From contig NZ_CP127295.1 in NCBI RefSeq assembly GCF_030285665.1, positions 8,804,001-8,868,000 of the forward strand: a stretch of DNA of 64,000 nucleotides, written 5' to 3'. Source of the stretch: Amycolatopsis mongoliensis (lineage in GTDB: Bacteria > Actinomycetota > Actinomycetes > Mycobacteriales > Pseudonocardiaceae). Numbering within the stretch: the stretch's first letter is position 1; each line of letters begins with the position of its first letter. Shown in pieces: positions 46,920 through 54,567 of the stretch. The position numbers and the translations under genes were made by a program. The notes under the pieces are model-generated. The model searched no databases and was not told the DNA's origin. It saw only the letters and a list, made by a program, of their open reading frames with translations.

Positions 46920-47644
46920 GACTTCTGCCTTTCCTTTTCGAGCACCGCGACGAAGGCGTCGGGACGGGTCAGGAACGCCTCGTGATCCCCGGGAACCTCG
47001 CTCGGCTCGACCCCGAGCCGATCGGGGAACCGCGGGCACCAAGCGTATTCCCCCGGCGGCATGGCCAGATCCGCTTCGCCGGCCAGGTAGCTGACGGGCA
47101 GCCCGAGCGACGACAGCGCCGGCGCGTCCATGGGCTGCTCGAAGTAGCTCATCGGCTGAGGAACGAGCAGGTCGTACAGGAGCTTCCGCGCGGGCTCGGG
47201 GGTTTCCTGGGCGAAGGCGTCCTGCCAGACCTGGTAAGGGAGAACGACCGAATGGTCGCCCGACTCGCGGGCGAGCTGCCGGAACAAGGCGGCGTGCCCG
47301 GGCGGCACGTCGTCCACGAGGGGAACGCCGTCCTGCGGGACGAAGGCGTTGTGGAAGACGAGCCGGCGCAACCGTCGCGGGACCCGGTGGGCCGCGCCGA
47401 AGACCGGGTAGCCACCCCAGCTGTGGCCCACCAGGGTGACGTCGGTGAGGTCGTTCGCGTCGAGGAAGCCGGCGACGAAGTCGACGGTGTCGGCGAGCTC
47501 GAACCGCCGGGGATCGTCGCCGTCGTCCAGGCCGGGCAGGGTGAGCGCGAAGACCCGGTGCCCGCGGGCGCGCAGCCGGTGCGCGACGGGCCGCCAGGAC
47601 CAGGCGCCGTGCCAGGCACCCGGGACGAGGACGTAGGTCTCCAT
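46916..47644 (-). CDS. Alpha/beta hydrolase (esterase-like)
   Basis: A 242-residue alpha/beta hydrolase with LVPGAWHGAWSW oxyanion loop, the nucleophile elbow VGHSWGGYPV, acid Asp in AGEADLAMPP and His in VPGDHEAFL. It resembles plant-type methylesterase/hydroxynitrile lyase relatives (short, lidless). First gene of the operon with HD and ADH. Starts at ATG 47644. Confidence 0.86.
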   Translation of the reverse strand: METYVLVPGAWHGAWSWRPVAHRLRARGHRVFALTLPGLDDGDDPRRFELADTVDFVAGFLDANDLTDVTLVGHSWGGYPVFGAAHRVPRRLRRLVFHNAFVPQDGVPLVDDVPPGHAALFRQLARESGDHSVVLPYQVWQDAFAQETPEPARKLLYDLLVPQPMSYFEQPMDAPALSSLGLPVSYLAGEADLAMPPGEYAWCPRFPDRLGVEPSEVPGDHEAFLTRPDAFVAVLEKERQKS

Positions 47645-47706
47645 CGAGCGACCACCTTTCCGTGGCTCACCACCGAAGGGCACCATCGCCACCCGGCCTG
47701 CGCTCG

Positions 47707-47745
47707 ACGCTAGCCCGGAGTTTCGTTACAGTCAAGTTCTGTAAC
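47707..47745 (-). promoter_or_regulatory. Promoter and operator of the hydrolase-HD-ADH operon
   Basis: On the minus strand TTGACT (47735-47730), 17 bp, then TAGCGT (47712-47707). GTTACAG (47725-47731) and CTGTAAC (47739-47745) form a perfect 7-bp inverted repeat with a 7-nt spacer over the -35 box. The regulator is not adjacent. Confidence 0.6.
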
Positions 47746-47762
47746 CTATCTAACGCGGCCGG

Positions 47763-47799
47763 CGGCGCCTGCGCGCGGAAGCACCGCGCGCAGGCGCCG
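47763..47799. terminator. Strong hairpin after the c-subunit gene
   Basis: A perfect 16-bp stem (47763-47778 with 47784-47799) with an AAGCA loop starts 4 bp after the c-subunit stop. It should end that transcript before it runs into the next operon's promoter. Confidence 0.75.
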
Positions 47800-47802
47800 G
47801 AC

Positions 47803-48048
47803 TCACTTGGTGGACGCGATGAAGTACACGACGATGCCGATCAACGCGAGAACTTCGGTCAGCACGAAGGTCGAGTAACCGATCGTCTGCAGTTTTCCTC
47901 GCGCTTCCGGCTGGCGCGCGGTACCATTGATGACGGCCGCGAAAATGAGCCCGACTCCGATTCCCGGGCCGATCGCGCCCAGTCCGTAGCCGATGGCGGC
48001 GAGGCCGGGGTTGATGTTGGCAGTCTGGGCCAGAACAGCGTCGTTCAT
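47803..48048 (-). CDS. Orphan ATP synthase c subunit (AtpE-like)
   Basis: An 81-residue two-helix proteolipid. Helix 1 is Gly-rich ([22 protein letters not shown]), the polar loop is [11 protein letters not shown], and helix 2 carries the ion-binding Glu in [15 protein letters not shown]. It looks functional, yet no other ATP synthase gene is near: it stands alone with its own terminator. AGGGGA lies 6 nt before the ATG at 48048; an ATG at 48054 abuts it. Likely a paralogue of the main atpE. Confidence 0.85.
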   Translation of the reverse strand: MNDAVLAQTANINPGLAAIGYGLGAIGPGIGVGLIFAAVINGTARQPEARGKLQTIGYSTFVLTEVLALIGIVVYFIASTK

Positions 48049-48054
48049 GGACAT

Positions 48055-48365
48055 TCCCCTTCACATCGGTCCACGCGCATGCTCGCGCGGAACAGCGGCT
48101 TCTCGTGTCGCAGGCAGCAGAACAAAGGCGCCGGAATCAGCGGCTGCGTCAGATTGATTGGTCTCGCCGGGCAGGAAAGTCGACGGGGCGGGATATCACC
48201 GGAACCGATGGTTCGAACACGGCAAGGATATCATCAAAAGGGACAGAATGCCCGTGCACGGAATGCGTTACCACGTTTCGCTCACAGCGAAGAAGCCGAG
48301 CTGCCGATCAGCGGGTCAGCTCCACGCCCTGGCGCCCGCGCCGGCGGTCGCGATCCAGCGAAGGA
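48055..48365. other. Intergenic leader region without a recognised gene
   Basis: About 310 bp between the MarR stop and the c-subunit start. It is visibly less GC-rich (for example around 48150-48290) than its neighbours. It may hold the c-subunit promoter and a long leader. No protein, RNA gene or convincing promoter was recognised. Confidence 0.5.
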
Positions 48366-48749
48366 TCAGTCCGCTTCGCCGGTCGCCGCAAGGAACGCCG
48401 CGAGGTCGTCGGTGAACCGCAGCAGCAGGTCGTAGAAGGTCTTGCGGTCCTTCGAGGACCAGCCGGACAGCGCCTCGCCGAACCAGCCGAGCAGCGTGGT
48501 GACGTACCGGTCGGCCAGCTCGGCGCCGTCCGGGGTCAGCTCGACCAGGCGGGCGCGCCGGTCGCCGGGGTCGGCCAGGCCGTGCACGAGCCGCCGCCGC
48601 TCGAGCACGTGCAGGTGCCGCGTGACGTGCGGCCCGGCGACCTGCATCCGGTCCGCGATCTCGCCGACGCGCATCGCCTTCCCGGTCATGTGCAGGGCGA
48701 GGATGATCGACAACCCCGGCCGATCGAGGTCGGCCCCGACCTGCTTCAT
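48366..48749 (-). CDS. MarR family regulator, N-terminus probably frameshifted
   Basis: The frame encodes 127 residues with the MarR winged helix (MRVGEIADRMQVAGPHVTRHLHVLERRRLV, DRRARLVELTPDG) and a C-terminal dimer helix. The first dimer helix of MarR proteins is missing. It is found upstream in another frame: 48853-48746 encodes 35 codons with LRSVLPRLVQLGNLMNR, then stops in an ATGA overlap with the downstream frame. One indel near 48755-48772 would join both into a normal-length MarR. Alternatively, the two are translated separately. Confidence 0.7.
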   Translation of the reverse strand: MKQVGADLDRPGLSIILALHMTGKAMRVGEIADRMQVAGPHVTRHLHVLERRRLVHGLADPGDRRARLVELTPDGAELADRYVTTLLGWFGEALSGWSSKDRKTFYDLLLRFTDDLAAFLAATGEAD

Positions 48750-48853
48750 CGCCCGCTCCCCAGGCCACTGCGGTTCATCAGGTTGCCCAGCTGCACGAGC
48801 CGGGGCAGCACGGAACGCAGTTCGGCCCCGTCGCCGGCTTCAGTGGCGGCCAT
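48746..48853 (-). other. Out-of-frame N-terminal segment of the MarR gene
   Basis: A 35-codon frame beginning MAATEAGDG and containing the amphipathic helix typical of MarR N-termini. It starts 13 bp from an operator copy, as expected for the true gene start. It overlaps the main MarR frame by 4 bp. Confidence 0.5.
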
Positions 48854-48865
48854 CACACCCCTTAG

Positions 48866-48952
48866 ATAGCTAACTTAGGTATATAGTTGCGTCATGCCGC
48901 TGATCTTCCCCGGCATTGTCGCACCCGCAACATAGATACCTAACTTAGCTAT
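48866..48952. promoter_or_regulatory. Two MarR operators between the MarR and monooxygenase genes
   Basis: ATAGCTAA-C-TTAGGTAT (48866-48882) and ATACCTAA-C-TTAGCTAT (48936-48952) are 17-bp pseudo-palindromes of the same form, in opposite orientation and 70 bp apart. One sits by each gene start. Between them an ATG at 48894 opens a 13-codon frame ending at TAG 48935. Confidence 0.7.
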
Positions 48953-48963
48953 CGGGGGTTGTC

Positions 48964-50154
48964 ATGCACACCGAACCACGCTCCGTCCTGATCTCGGGCG
49001 CGAGCATCGCCGGTCCCGCGCTGGCCTTCTGGCTGCGCAAGGCCGGATTCGCGGTCACCGTCGTGGAAAAGTCCGCCGAGCTCCGCGACGGCGGCTACCC
49101 GATCGACGTCCGCGGCACGGCCCTGGACGCCGTCCGGCGGATGGGGATCCTCCCCCACCTGCGGGACCTGCACATCTCCACCCGCCGGCTGGTCTTCCTC
49201 GACACCGACGGCAGCGAAGTCGCGTCGGTGGACCCCACCACGATCGTCGGCGGCGTCGACGGTGAAGACGTCGAGATCCGCCGGGGCGACCTGACGCGGA
49301 CGCTGTACGACCTCGTGCGCGACGACGTCGACATCCGGTTCGGCGACAGCGTCGAAACCCTGGCGCAGCACGACGACGGCGTCGACGTCACCTTCCGGAG
49401 CGGCCACCAGGCCGGCTACGACCTGGTGATCGGCGCCGACGGCCTGCACTCGAACACCCGCGGGCTGGTCTTCGGCGACGAGGAGCGCTTCCACCACTAC
49501 CTCGGCTACTGCTTCGCCGGGTTCACCGCGCCCAACGAGTTCGGCCTCCACCGCGAGGGGCTGATGTGGAGCACCCCGGGCAAGGGCGCGGCGCTCTACG
49601 CGGTCCTCGAAAGCAAGGAGGTCCACGGCTTCCTGGTCTTCGCCCGGCCGGACGCGCCGCTCGAGGCGTTCCGGGACCCCGAGGCACAACGGGATCTCGT
49701 CGCCACGACCTTCGCCGGCGAAGGCTGGGAGATCCCGCGCATGGTCACGGCGATGCGCGAGGCCGACGACCTGTTCTTCGACGTCGTCAGCCAGATCCAC
49801 CTGCCACGGTGGACGAACGGCCGTGTCGCGCTCGTCGGCGACGCGGCCTACGCCCCGTCGTTCTTGACCGGCCAAGGCACCAGCCTCGCCCTCGTCGGGG
49901 CGTACGTGCTCGCCCACGCGCTGGCCACGATCCCCGGCCACACGGCGGCGTTCGCGGCCTACGAGAGCCGGTTGCGGGCCTTCGTCGAACGCAACCAGGC
50001 CCTGGTGAGCGAAGGCAGGGCCACGCTGTTCCCGGCCACGGCGGAGGCCCTCGAACAGCGGAACGCCGCGCTCCGGCAGCTCACCGGGGCACCGGCGCCT
50101 GCACCGCGCCCCGAGCACTCGGCGCTCACGCTGCCGGACTTCCCGGACCGCTGA
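48964..50154 (+). CDS. FAD-dependent monooxygenase (PHBH fold, TetX-like)
   Basis: A 396-residue aromatic-hydroxylase-type flavoprotein. It has the FAD loop ISGASIAGPALAFWLRKAG, RGDLTRTLYD, the DG motif VIGADGLHSNTR and the GD motif VALVGDAAYAPSFLTGQGTSLAL. Such enzymes hydroxylate aromatics, and some inactivate tetracyclines or rifamycins; the substrate here is not evident. Divergent from MarR with two operators between, so it is probably induced by its own substrate. Confidence 0.88.
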   Translation: MHTEPRSVLISGASIAGPALAFWLRKAGFAVTVVEKSAELRDGGYPIDVRGTALDAVRRMGILPHLRDLHISTRRLVFLDTDGSEVASVDPTTIVGGVDGEDVEIRRGDLTRTLYDLVRDDVDIRFGDSVETLAQHDDGVDVTFRSGHQAGYDLVIGADGLHSNTRGLVFGDEERFHHYLGYCFAGFTAPNEFGLHREGLMWSTPGKGAALYAVLESKEVHGFLVFARPDAPLEAFRDPEAQRDLVATTFAGEGWEIPRMVTAMREADDLFFDVVSQIHLPRWTNGRVALVGDAAYAPSFLTGQGTSLALVGAYVLAHALATIPGHTAAFAAYESRLRAFVERNQALVSEGRATLFPATAEALEQRNAALRQLTGAPAPAPRPEHSALTLPDFPDR

Positions 50155-50203
50155 CCAGCACGGGGCGGCGGGGGCCAACGCCAGGGTCGTGCGGTGGGCG
50201 GCG

Positions 50204-50782
50204 TCAGATGATGAAGCCCGCCGCCTTGAGCCAGTCGTGGGCCACCGCCGCCGGCTTCCGGCCGTCCACGCTCACCTTCTTGTTCAACTCCGTGAGCGTC
50301 GCGGTGTCGAGCTTGGCCGCGATCGGCGTGAAGACCTGCTCCAGCTGCGGGTACTTCCCGGCGAGACCGGAGGCGATCGTGATCGCCGGGTTGTACGTCG
50401 GGAAGAAGTGCTTGTCGTCCTCCAGCACGGTCAGCTTCTGCCCGGCCACGCGCCCGTCGGTCGAGGCGACCGAGCCGAAGCCGCAGGGGTCCCCCTTGCC
50501 GACGCTGGGATAGACGACGGCGTCGTTGAGCAGGTGCACCTGCGGATCGGGCAGGGTGAACGCGTAGGTCTTGGCCAGGCCGGGGAACCCGTCGTCCCGG
50601 AACGCCGCGGTGGTCGTGGTCGCCAGCGAGCCGAGCCACCGCCGCCGGTAGGTGAGCAGGCCGATCGTCATCCCGACCAGCACGGCGAGCGCGACCGCGG
50701 CGAGGGTGAGGTCCACGTGGAGGATCGCGTCGTTGACGACGTCGATCCAGTTCTCGCGGAGGTACTCCCACAGGCTCAGGAC
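50204..50782 (-). pseudogene. Deletion fusion of an OpuC-type permease N-terminus with its substrate-binding protein C-terminus
   Basis: About 190 codons in one open frame. The first 60 (LWEYLRENWIDVVNDA, then a membrane helix and GLLTYRRRWLGSLATTTTAAF) are the N-terminal part of a glycine-betaine/choline ABC permease. The rest (KGDPCGFGSVASTDGRVAG, LTVLEDDKHFFPTYNPA, VAHDWLKAAGFI) is the C-terminal half of an OpuAC-type binding protein. In opuC operons these genes are neighbours, so an internal in-frame deletion explains it. No ATG, GTG or TTG follows the GAGGAG at 50787-50792; only a CTG at 50779. Confidence 0.75.
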
Positions 50783-50920
50783 CGTGCTCCTCGACGTTGC
50801 GGGGGCGGTGAATAACCGACCGGGTCTCCAGCCCAACACGCCCGGACGCCTTCTGTCCACCCGTCGAGTTGATCCACATGGCCGTATGCAACTCGGGGGT
50901 AGGGTGGTTAACCTCCGCCC

Positions 50921-52768
50921 GTGAGGTTCCTGGGTGTCGTGCTCACCGTGCTCTCGGCCGTGGGCTCCGTGGTCGTTCCCGCCTTGCCTGCGTCGGCCGC
51001 TGCCGATCCGCCGGCCTTCGTGGGTCCGCTCAGCACCCGGGGCCGCTACATCGTCGACGCGAACGGCGACCGCTTCAAGCTGAAGGCCGCGAACTGGCAC
51101 GGCGCGAGCGGCACGTGGACCGGGTCGGGCGACGTGAACGACCCCGCGAACCACCACGCCGGCGAAATCGCCTACCAGACCCCGCTCGGGCTGGACCGCG
51201 CGTCGATCGACACCGTCATCGACGGGCTCGCGCAGCTGGGCCTCAACAGCGTGCGGTTGCAGTTCTCGAACGCGATGATCCACGACCCGCGGCCGGTGCC
51301 CGACCTGCCGGCCAACCCCGGCCTGCACGGGCTGACCCCGCTGCAGGTGTACGACCGCGTCGTCGAGCGGCTCACCGCGCGCGGGTTCGCGGTGATCCTC
51401 AACAACCACACCACGACGTCGCGCTGGTGCTGCGGGCTCGACGGCAACGAACGCTGGAACACCGCGCAGACCGAGCAGCAGTGGCAGGACGACTGGCTGT
51501 TCATGGCCCGCCGCTACGCCGCGAACAAGCGGGTCGTCGGCGCGGACCTGTACAACGAGGTCCGCCGCAACACCTTCGACGACCCGAACTGGGGCTGGGG
51601 CAACGACAAGGACTGGCAGCGCGCGAGCCAGCAGGTGGGCGACCGCATCCTGACCGAGGCCAACCGCGACCTGCTGATCATCGTCGAGGGCATCAACTGG
51701 ACCGGCCTGCCGATCGACGGCTTCGCGCACGGACGGCCCACGCTGGAGCCCGCCCGCACGCTGTCGCACACGCTCGTCGACTCCGGGAAGCTCGTCTATT
51801 CGGCGCACTTCTACGGCTACACCGGCCCGAACCACTCCGGCGCGACCGGCATCGGCGAGACGCACGACCCGCGCTACCGCGACCTCTCGCTCCAGGAACT
51901 GCGCGACACCCTCTACCGGCAGGCGTTCTTCGTCGAGCAGGACACCGGCAAGCACTACACCGCGCCGCTGTGGATCAGCGAGTTCGGCGAGGGCCGCGGC
52001 ACCACGGACGCCGCGTCCCGCGCCTGGTTCGAGAACTTCGTGGACTACCTGGCCCAGACCGACACCGATTTCGCGTACTGGCCCGCCGTGGGCTTCCAGA
52101 CGAACGGCTCGGGAGACGGGTGGTCGCTGCTCGCCTGGGACGCGGCCGGCCACCGCATCGACGTCCTCGACGGCACCGACTGGCGTGGCCCGGCCTGGCA
52201 GCGGCTGGTGACCGCGCCCTCGCGCACCGGGCAGGTCGCGCCGGCCGAGCGCTGGTCGATGCTCAACCTGGACTACGCCGACTTCCAGGAGTCACGCACG
52301 GTGCGCGCGCTGGGCGACTGGGATTCGGGCGCGCGCAAGGGCGCCTGCCCCGACGGCCAGCGCCTCACCGGCCTGGCGCACACCGGCGGCCGCGGCCTCT
52401 GCACCGGCACGCTGCCCACTCCGACGGGCTACGCCGTGGTCCGCGACGAGTCCTATGTGGACACCGACTGGGCGTCGGGCTACACCAAGGCGCAGTGCCC
52501 GCCCGACCACGCCGTGGTCGGCTACAGCGTCAAGGGCGCGGCGGTCTCCGCGGTGCTGTGCGGCCGCTCCCCCACGCCGCTCGGCCGCACCGGCCGCACG
52601 GTCTGGTTCGACCGCGGCGACAACCGGCCGGCCGGCGACCCGGGTGGGGACTTCGCCACGGGCAACTACAAGGGACAGTGCGCGCCGGGCGAGTACGTCG
52701 CCGGTGTGGCGTACACCGGCCGCATCGGCTCGAACCGCACACCCGACGCGCTGCTCTGCCGCTCGTGA
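50921..52768 (+). CDS. Secreted GH5-type cellulase/beta-mannanase-like hydrolase with a three-repeat Cys module
   Basis: A 615-residue exported protein starting at GTG 50921, with a signal peptide to PASAAA. The TIM barrel (about 35-440) has KAANWHG, the acid/base Glu in VVGADLYNEVRR and the nucleophile Glu in APLWISEFGEG, as in GH5. After the barrel come three repeats of about 55 residues, each with a DWxSGxxKGxCP-type core and a second Cys near its end. The repeat may bind polysaccharide or cell wall. Substrate within GH5 unknown. Confidence 0.86.
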   Translation: MRFLGVVLTVLSAVGSVVVPALPASAAADPPAFVGPLSTRGRYIVDANGDRFKLKAANWHGASGTWTGSGDVNDPANHHAGEIAYQTPLGLDRASIDTVIDGLAQLGLNSVRLQFSNAMIHDPRPVPDLPANPGLHGLTPLQVYDRVVERLTARGFAVILNNHTTTSRWCCGLDGNERWNTAQTEQQWQDDWLFMARRYAANKRVVGADLYNEVRRNTFDDPNWGWGNDKDWQRASQQVGDRILTEANRDLLIIVEGINWTGLPIDGFAHGRPTLEPARTLSHTLVDSGKLVYSAHFYGYTGPNHSGATGIGETHDPRYRDLSLQELRDTLYRQAFFVEQDTGKHYTAPLWISEFGEGRGTTDAASRAWFENFVDYLAQTDTDFAYWPAVGFQTNGSGDGWSLLAWDAAGHRIDVLDGTDWRGPAWQRLVTAPSRTGQVAPAERWSMLNLDYADFQESRTVRALGDWDSGARKGACPDGQRLTGLAHTGGRGLCTGTLPTPTGYAVVRDESYVDTDWASGYTKAQCPPDHAVVGYSVKGAAVSAVLCGRSPTPLGRTGRTVWFDRGDNRPAGDPGGDFATGNYKGQCAPGEYVAGVAYTGRIGSNRTPDALLCRS

Positions 52769-52771
52769 CCA

Positions 52772-52802
52772 CGGCCGGTGGGTCGCCCGGACCCACCGGC
52801 CG
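52772..52802. terminator. Bidirectional terminator between the GH5 and SDR genes
   Basis: A perfect 13-bp stem (52772-52784 with 52790-52802) and GCCCG loop fill the gap between two convergent stop codons. Confidence 0.75.
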
Positions 52803-52807
52803 CCGGG

Positions 52808-53563
52808 TCACACGAGCGACGCGGTCAGCCCGCCGTCGAGGACGTAGTGGCTGCCGGTGATCCACGTCGCCCGGTCGGACGCCAGGAACGCCGCCACCTC
52901 CGCGATGTCCTGCGGGGTGCCGAGGCGGCCCTGCTTCGCCGCGACGAGGTCGCCGAACGGGACCTGGGTCGCGGCCTCGAAGTCGGGCACCAGGCGCTCG
53001 ACCATGGCCGTGTCCGCGAAGCCCGGGCAGACCGCGTTGACCCGGATGCCGGCCGGGCGCATCTCCACCGCGGCGACCCGGGTCAGCTGGATGACCGCCG
53101 CCTTCGTCGCGCAGTAGGAGCCGAGCAGCGGGCTGCCGCCGATGCCGGCGATCGAGGCGATGTTGACGATGTTCCCCTTGGACTCCACCAGGTGCGGGGT
53201 CGCCGCCTTCATCGCCACGAACGTGCCGCGCACGTTCACCGCGAAGATCTTGTCGAAGCTCTCCGTGGACTGCTGCAGCAGCGGCGACGAGACCTCGATC
53301 CCGGCGTTGTTGACCAGGACGTCGAGGCCGCCGAGGAGGTCGACCGCCTGCTGGATGGCGGCCTGGACCTGGGCCTCGTCCGTCACGTCGCAGTTCGCGA
53401 CGCCGGCGGCGCCGATCTCGTCGGCCGCCTGCTTGGCCGCGTCGGCGTTCATGTCGCTGACCACGACCCGGGCGCCGCGTTCGGTGAACAGCTTCGCGAT
53501 CGCCTTGCCGATGCCGGCGCCGGACCCGGTGACGAAGACGCGCTTTCCCTCGAGTTCGGACAT
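52808..53563 (-). CDS. Short-chain dehydrogenase/reductase
   Basis: A 251-residue classical SDR: VTGSGAGIGKAIAKLF, VVVSDMN, VNNAGIEV, NIASIAGIGG (Ser), SYCATKAAVIQLTR (Tyr-Lys) and VNAVCPGFADTAM. Third in an operon after an acyl-CoA ligase and an LLM oxidoreductase, 11 bp behind the latter. Together they suggest catabolism of a lipid-, terpenoid- or sterol-like acid. Confidence 0.9.
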   Translation of the reverse strand: MSELEGKRVFVTGSGAGIGKAIAKLFTERGARVVVSDMNADAAKQAADEIGAAGVANCDVTDEAQVQAAIQQAVDLLGGLDVLVNNAGIEVSSPLLQQSTESFDKIFAVNVRGTFVAMKAATPHLVESKGNIVNIASIAGIGGSPLLGSYCATKAAVIQLTRVAAVEMRPAGIRVNAVCPGFADTAMVERLVPDFEAATQVPFGDLVAAKQGRLGTPQDIAEVAAFLASDRATWITGSHYVLDGGLTASLV

Positions 53564-53574
53564 GCTGGTTCCTC

Positions 53575-54567
53575 TCACATCGCTTCGATCTTGGGCAGGA
53601 TCTCTTCCTTCAGGCGTTTCATGTCGTCGAGTGTCTTCGCGACCGGGACGTCCTGGAAGGGCGGCCACAGGAACGGCATCGTCAGGCCTGCTTCCCGGTA
53701 CCGCTTGAGCTGGTCGGTGATCTGCGCCTCGGAGCCGACGAGCAGGTTGGTGCCCTTGCCCCTCGGGCTCTGGTCCATGTCCTGGTCGGTGATGACGAAC
53801 CAGATCATGCTGGAGATCTCGAGGTCGTCGACCGACCGCCTGGTGTCGAGTTCGTCGAGCTCGCGCTGGATCTCGGTGCGCCACCGCTGGATGTCCTCGG
53901 GCGAGTCCTGGATCCCGATCCAGCCCGACAGGTTGTACTTGGCGATCCGGCTGGCCGAGCGCTTCGGGTCCTTGAGGCCGCTGAAGAAGATCGGCGGGTG
54001 CGGCTTCTGCACCGGCTTGGCGCCGAATCCGGCCGGCTCGAAGTCGGCGAACTCGCCGTGGTACTCGAAGACCTCGTTGGTCCAGATGCCCTGCATGATC
54101 TCCAGGGTTTCGCGCACATGCTTGTGCCGCTTGGGAAATATGTGCGCGGCGCTCGCGGCGGCGAACTCTTCCGGCATCCAGCCGGAGCCGACGGCGACGT
54201 TGAGCCGGCCTCCCGAGAGGTGGTCGATGGTGGCCAACTCGGCGGCGAGGACGCCGGGCGAGCGGTAGGGCGTGTCGATGATGCTCATGCCGATCCGCAC
54301 CTTCGACGTCTTCGCCGCGAGCCACGGGAGCAGCGGCATGCCCTGGAGGAACTCGCCCCGCGAGCTCACCGGGAGTTGCCTGCCCATTTCGTCCAGCATC
54401 CCGAAGGGGTACTGCATTTCCCCTCGGTCCGAGGCCTCCGGCACGATGATCCGGTCGAGCGTCCAGACGGAGTCGAAGTCGAGGTCTTCGGCGAGCGCGG
54501 TGAGGTCTTCGAGCTCCCGGACGGTCACCTTGTCCCGGAAGTTCGGCAGGTAGAGCGCGAGTTTCAT
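53575..54567 (-). CDS. LLM class, probably F420-dependent, oxidoreductase
   Basis: A 330-residue luciferase-fold protein: MKLALYLPNF, SVWTLDRIIVPE, VRIGMSIIDTPYRSP, GGRLNVAVGSGWMPEEF. The last block is typical of actinobacterial F420-dependent LLM enzymes. Its ATG at 54567 overlaps the upstream ligase stop by 4 bp. Probably acts on a CoA-activated or related intermediate of the same pathway (inference). Confidence 0.86.
   Translation of the reverse strand: MKLALYLPNFRDKVTVRELEDLTALAEDLDFDSVWTLDRIIVPEASDRGEMQYPFGMLDEMGRQLPVSSRGEFLQGMPLLPWLAAKTSKVRIGMSIIDTPYRSPGVLAAELATIDHLSGGRLNVAVGSGWMPEEFAAASAAHIFPKRHKHVRETLEIMQGIWTNEVFEYHGEFADFEPAGFGAKPVQKPHPPIFFSGLKDPKRSASRIAKYNLSGWIGIQDSPEDIQRWRTEIQRELDELDTRRSVDDLEISSMIWFVITDQDMDQSPRGKGTNLLVGSEAQITDQLKRYREAGLTMPFLWPPFQDVPVAKTLDDMKRLKEEILPKIEAM

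Noticed and set aside
48200..48220. GGTTCGAAC resembling a tRNA T-loop
   Set aside because: The flanking bases do not pair as a T-stem and no acceptor or anticodon arm is present. The similar string at 22079 is inside the methyltransferase gene.
48158..48415. Plus-strand 85-codon frame in the gap before the MarR gene
   Set aside because: Composition is irregular, it runs antisense into MarR, and no motif or ribosome site was seen.
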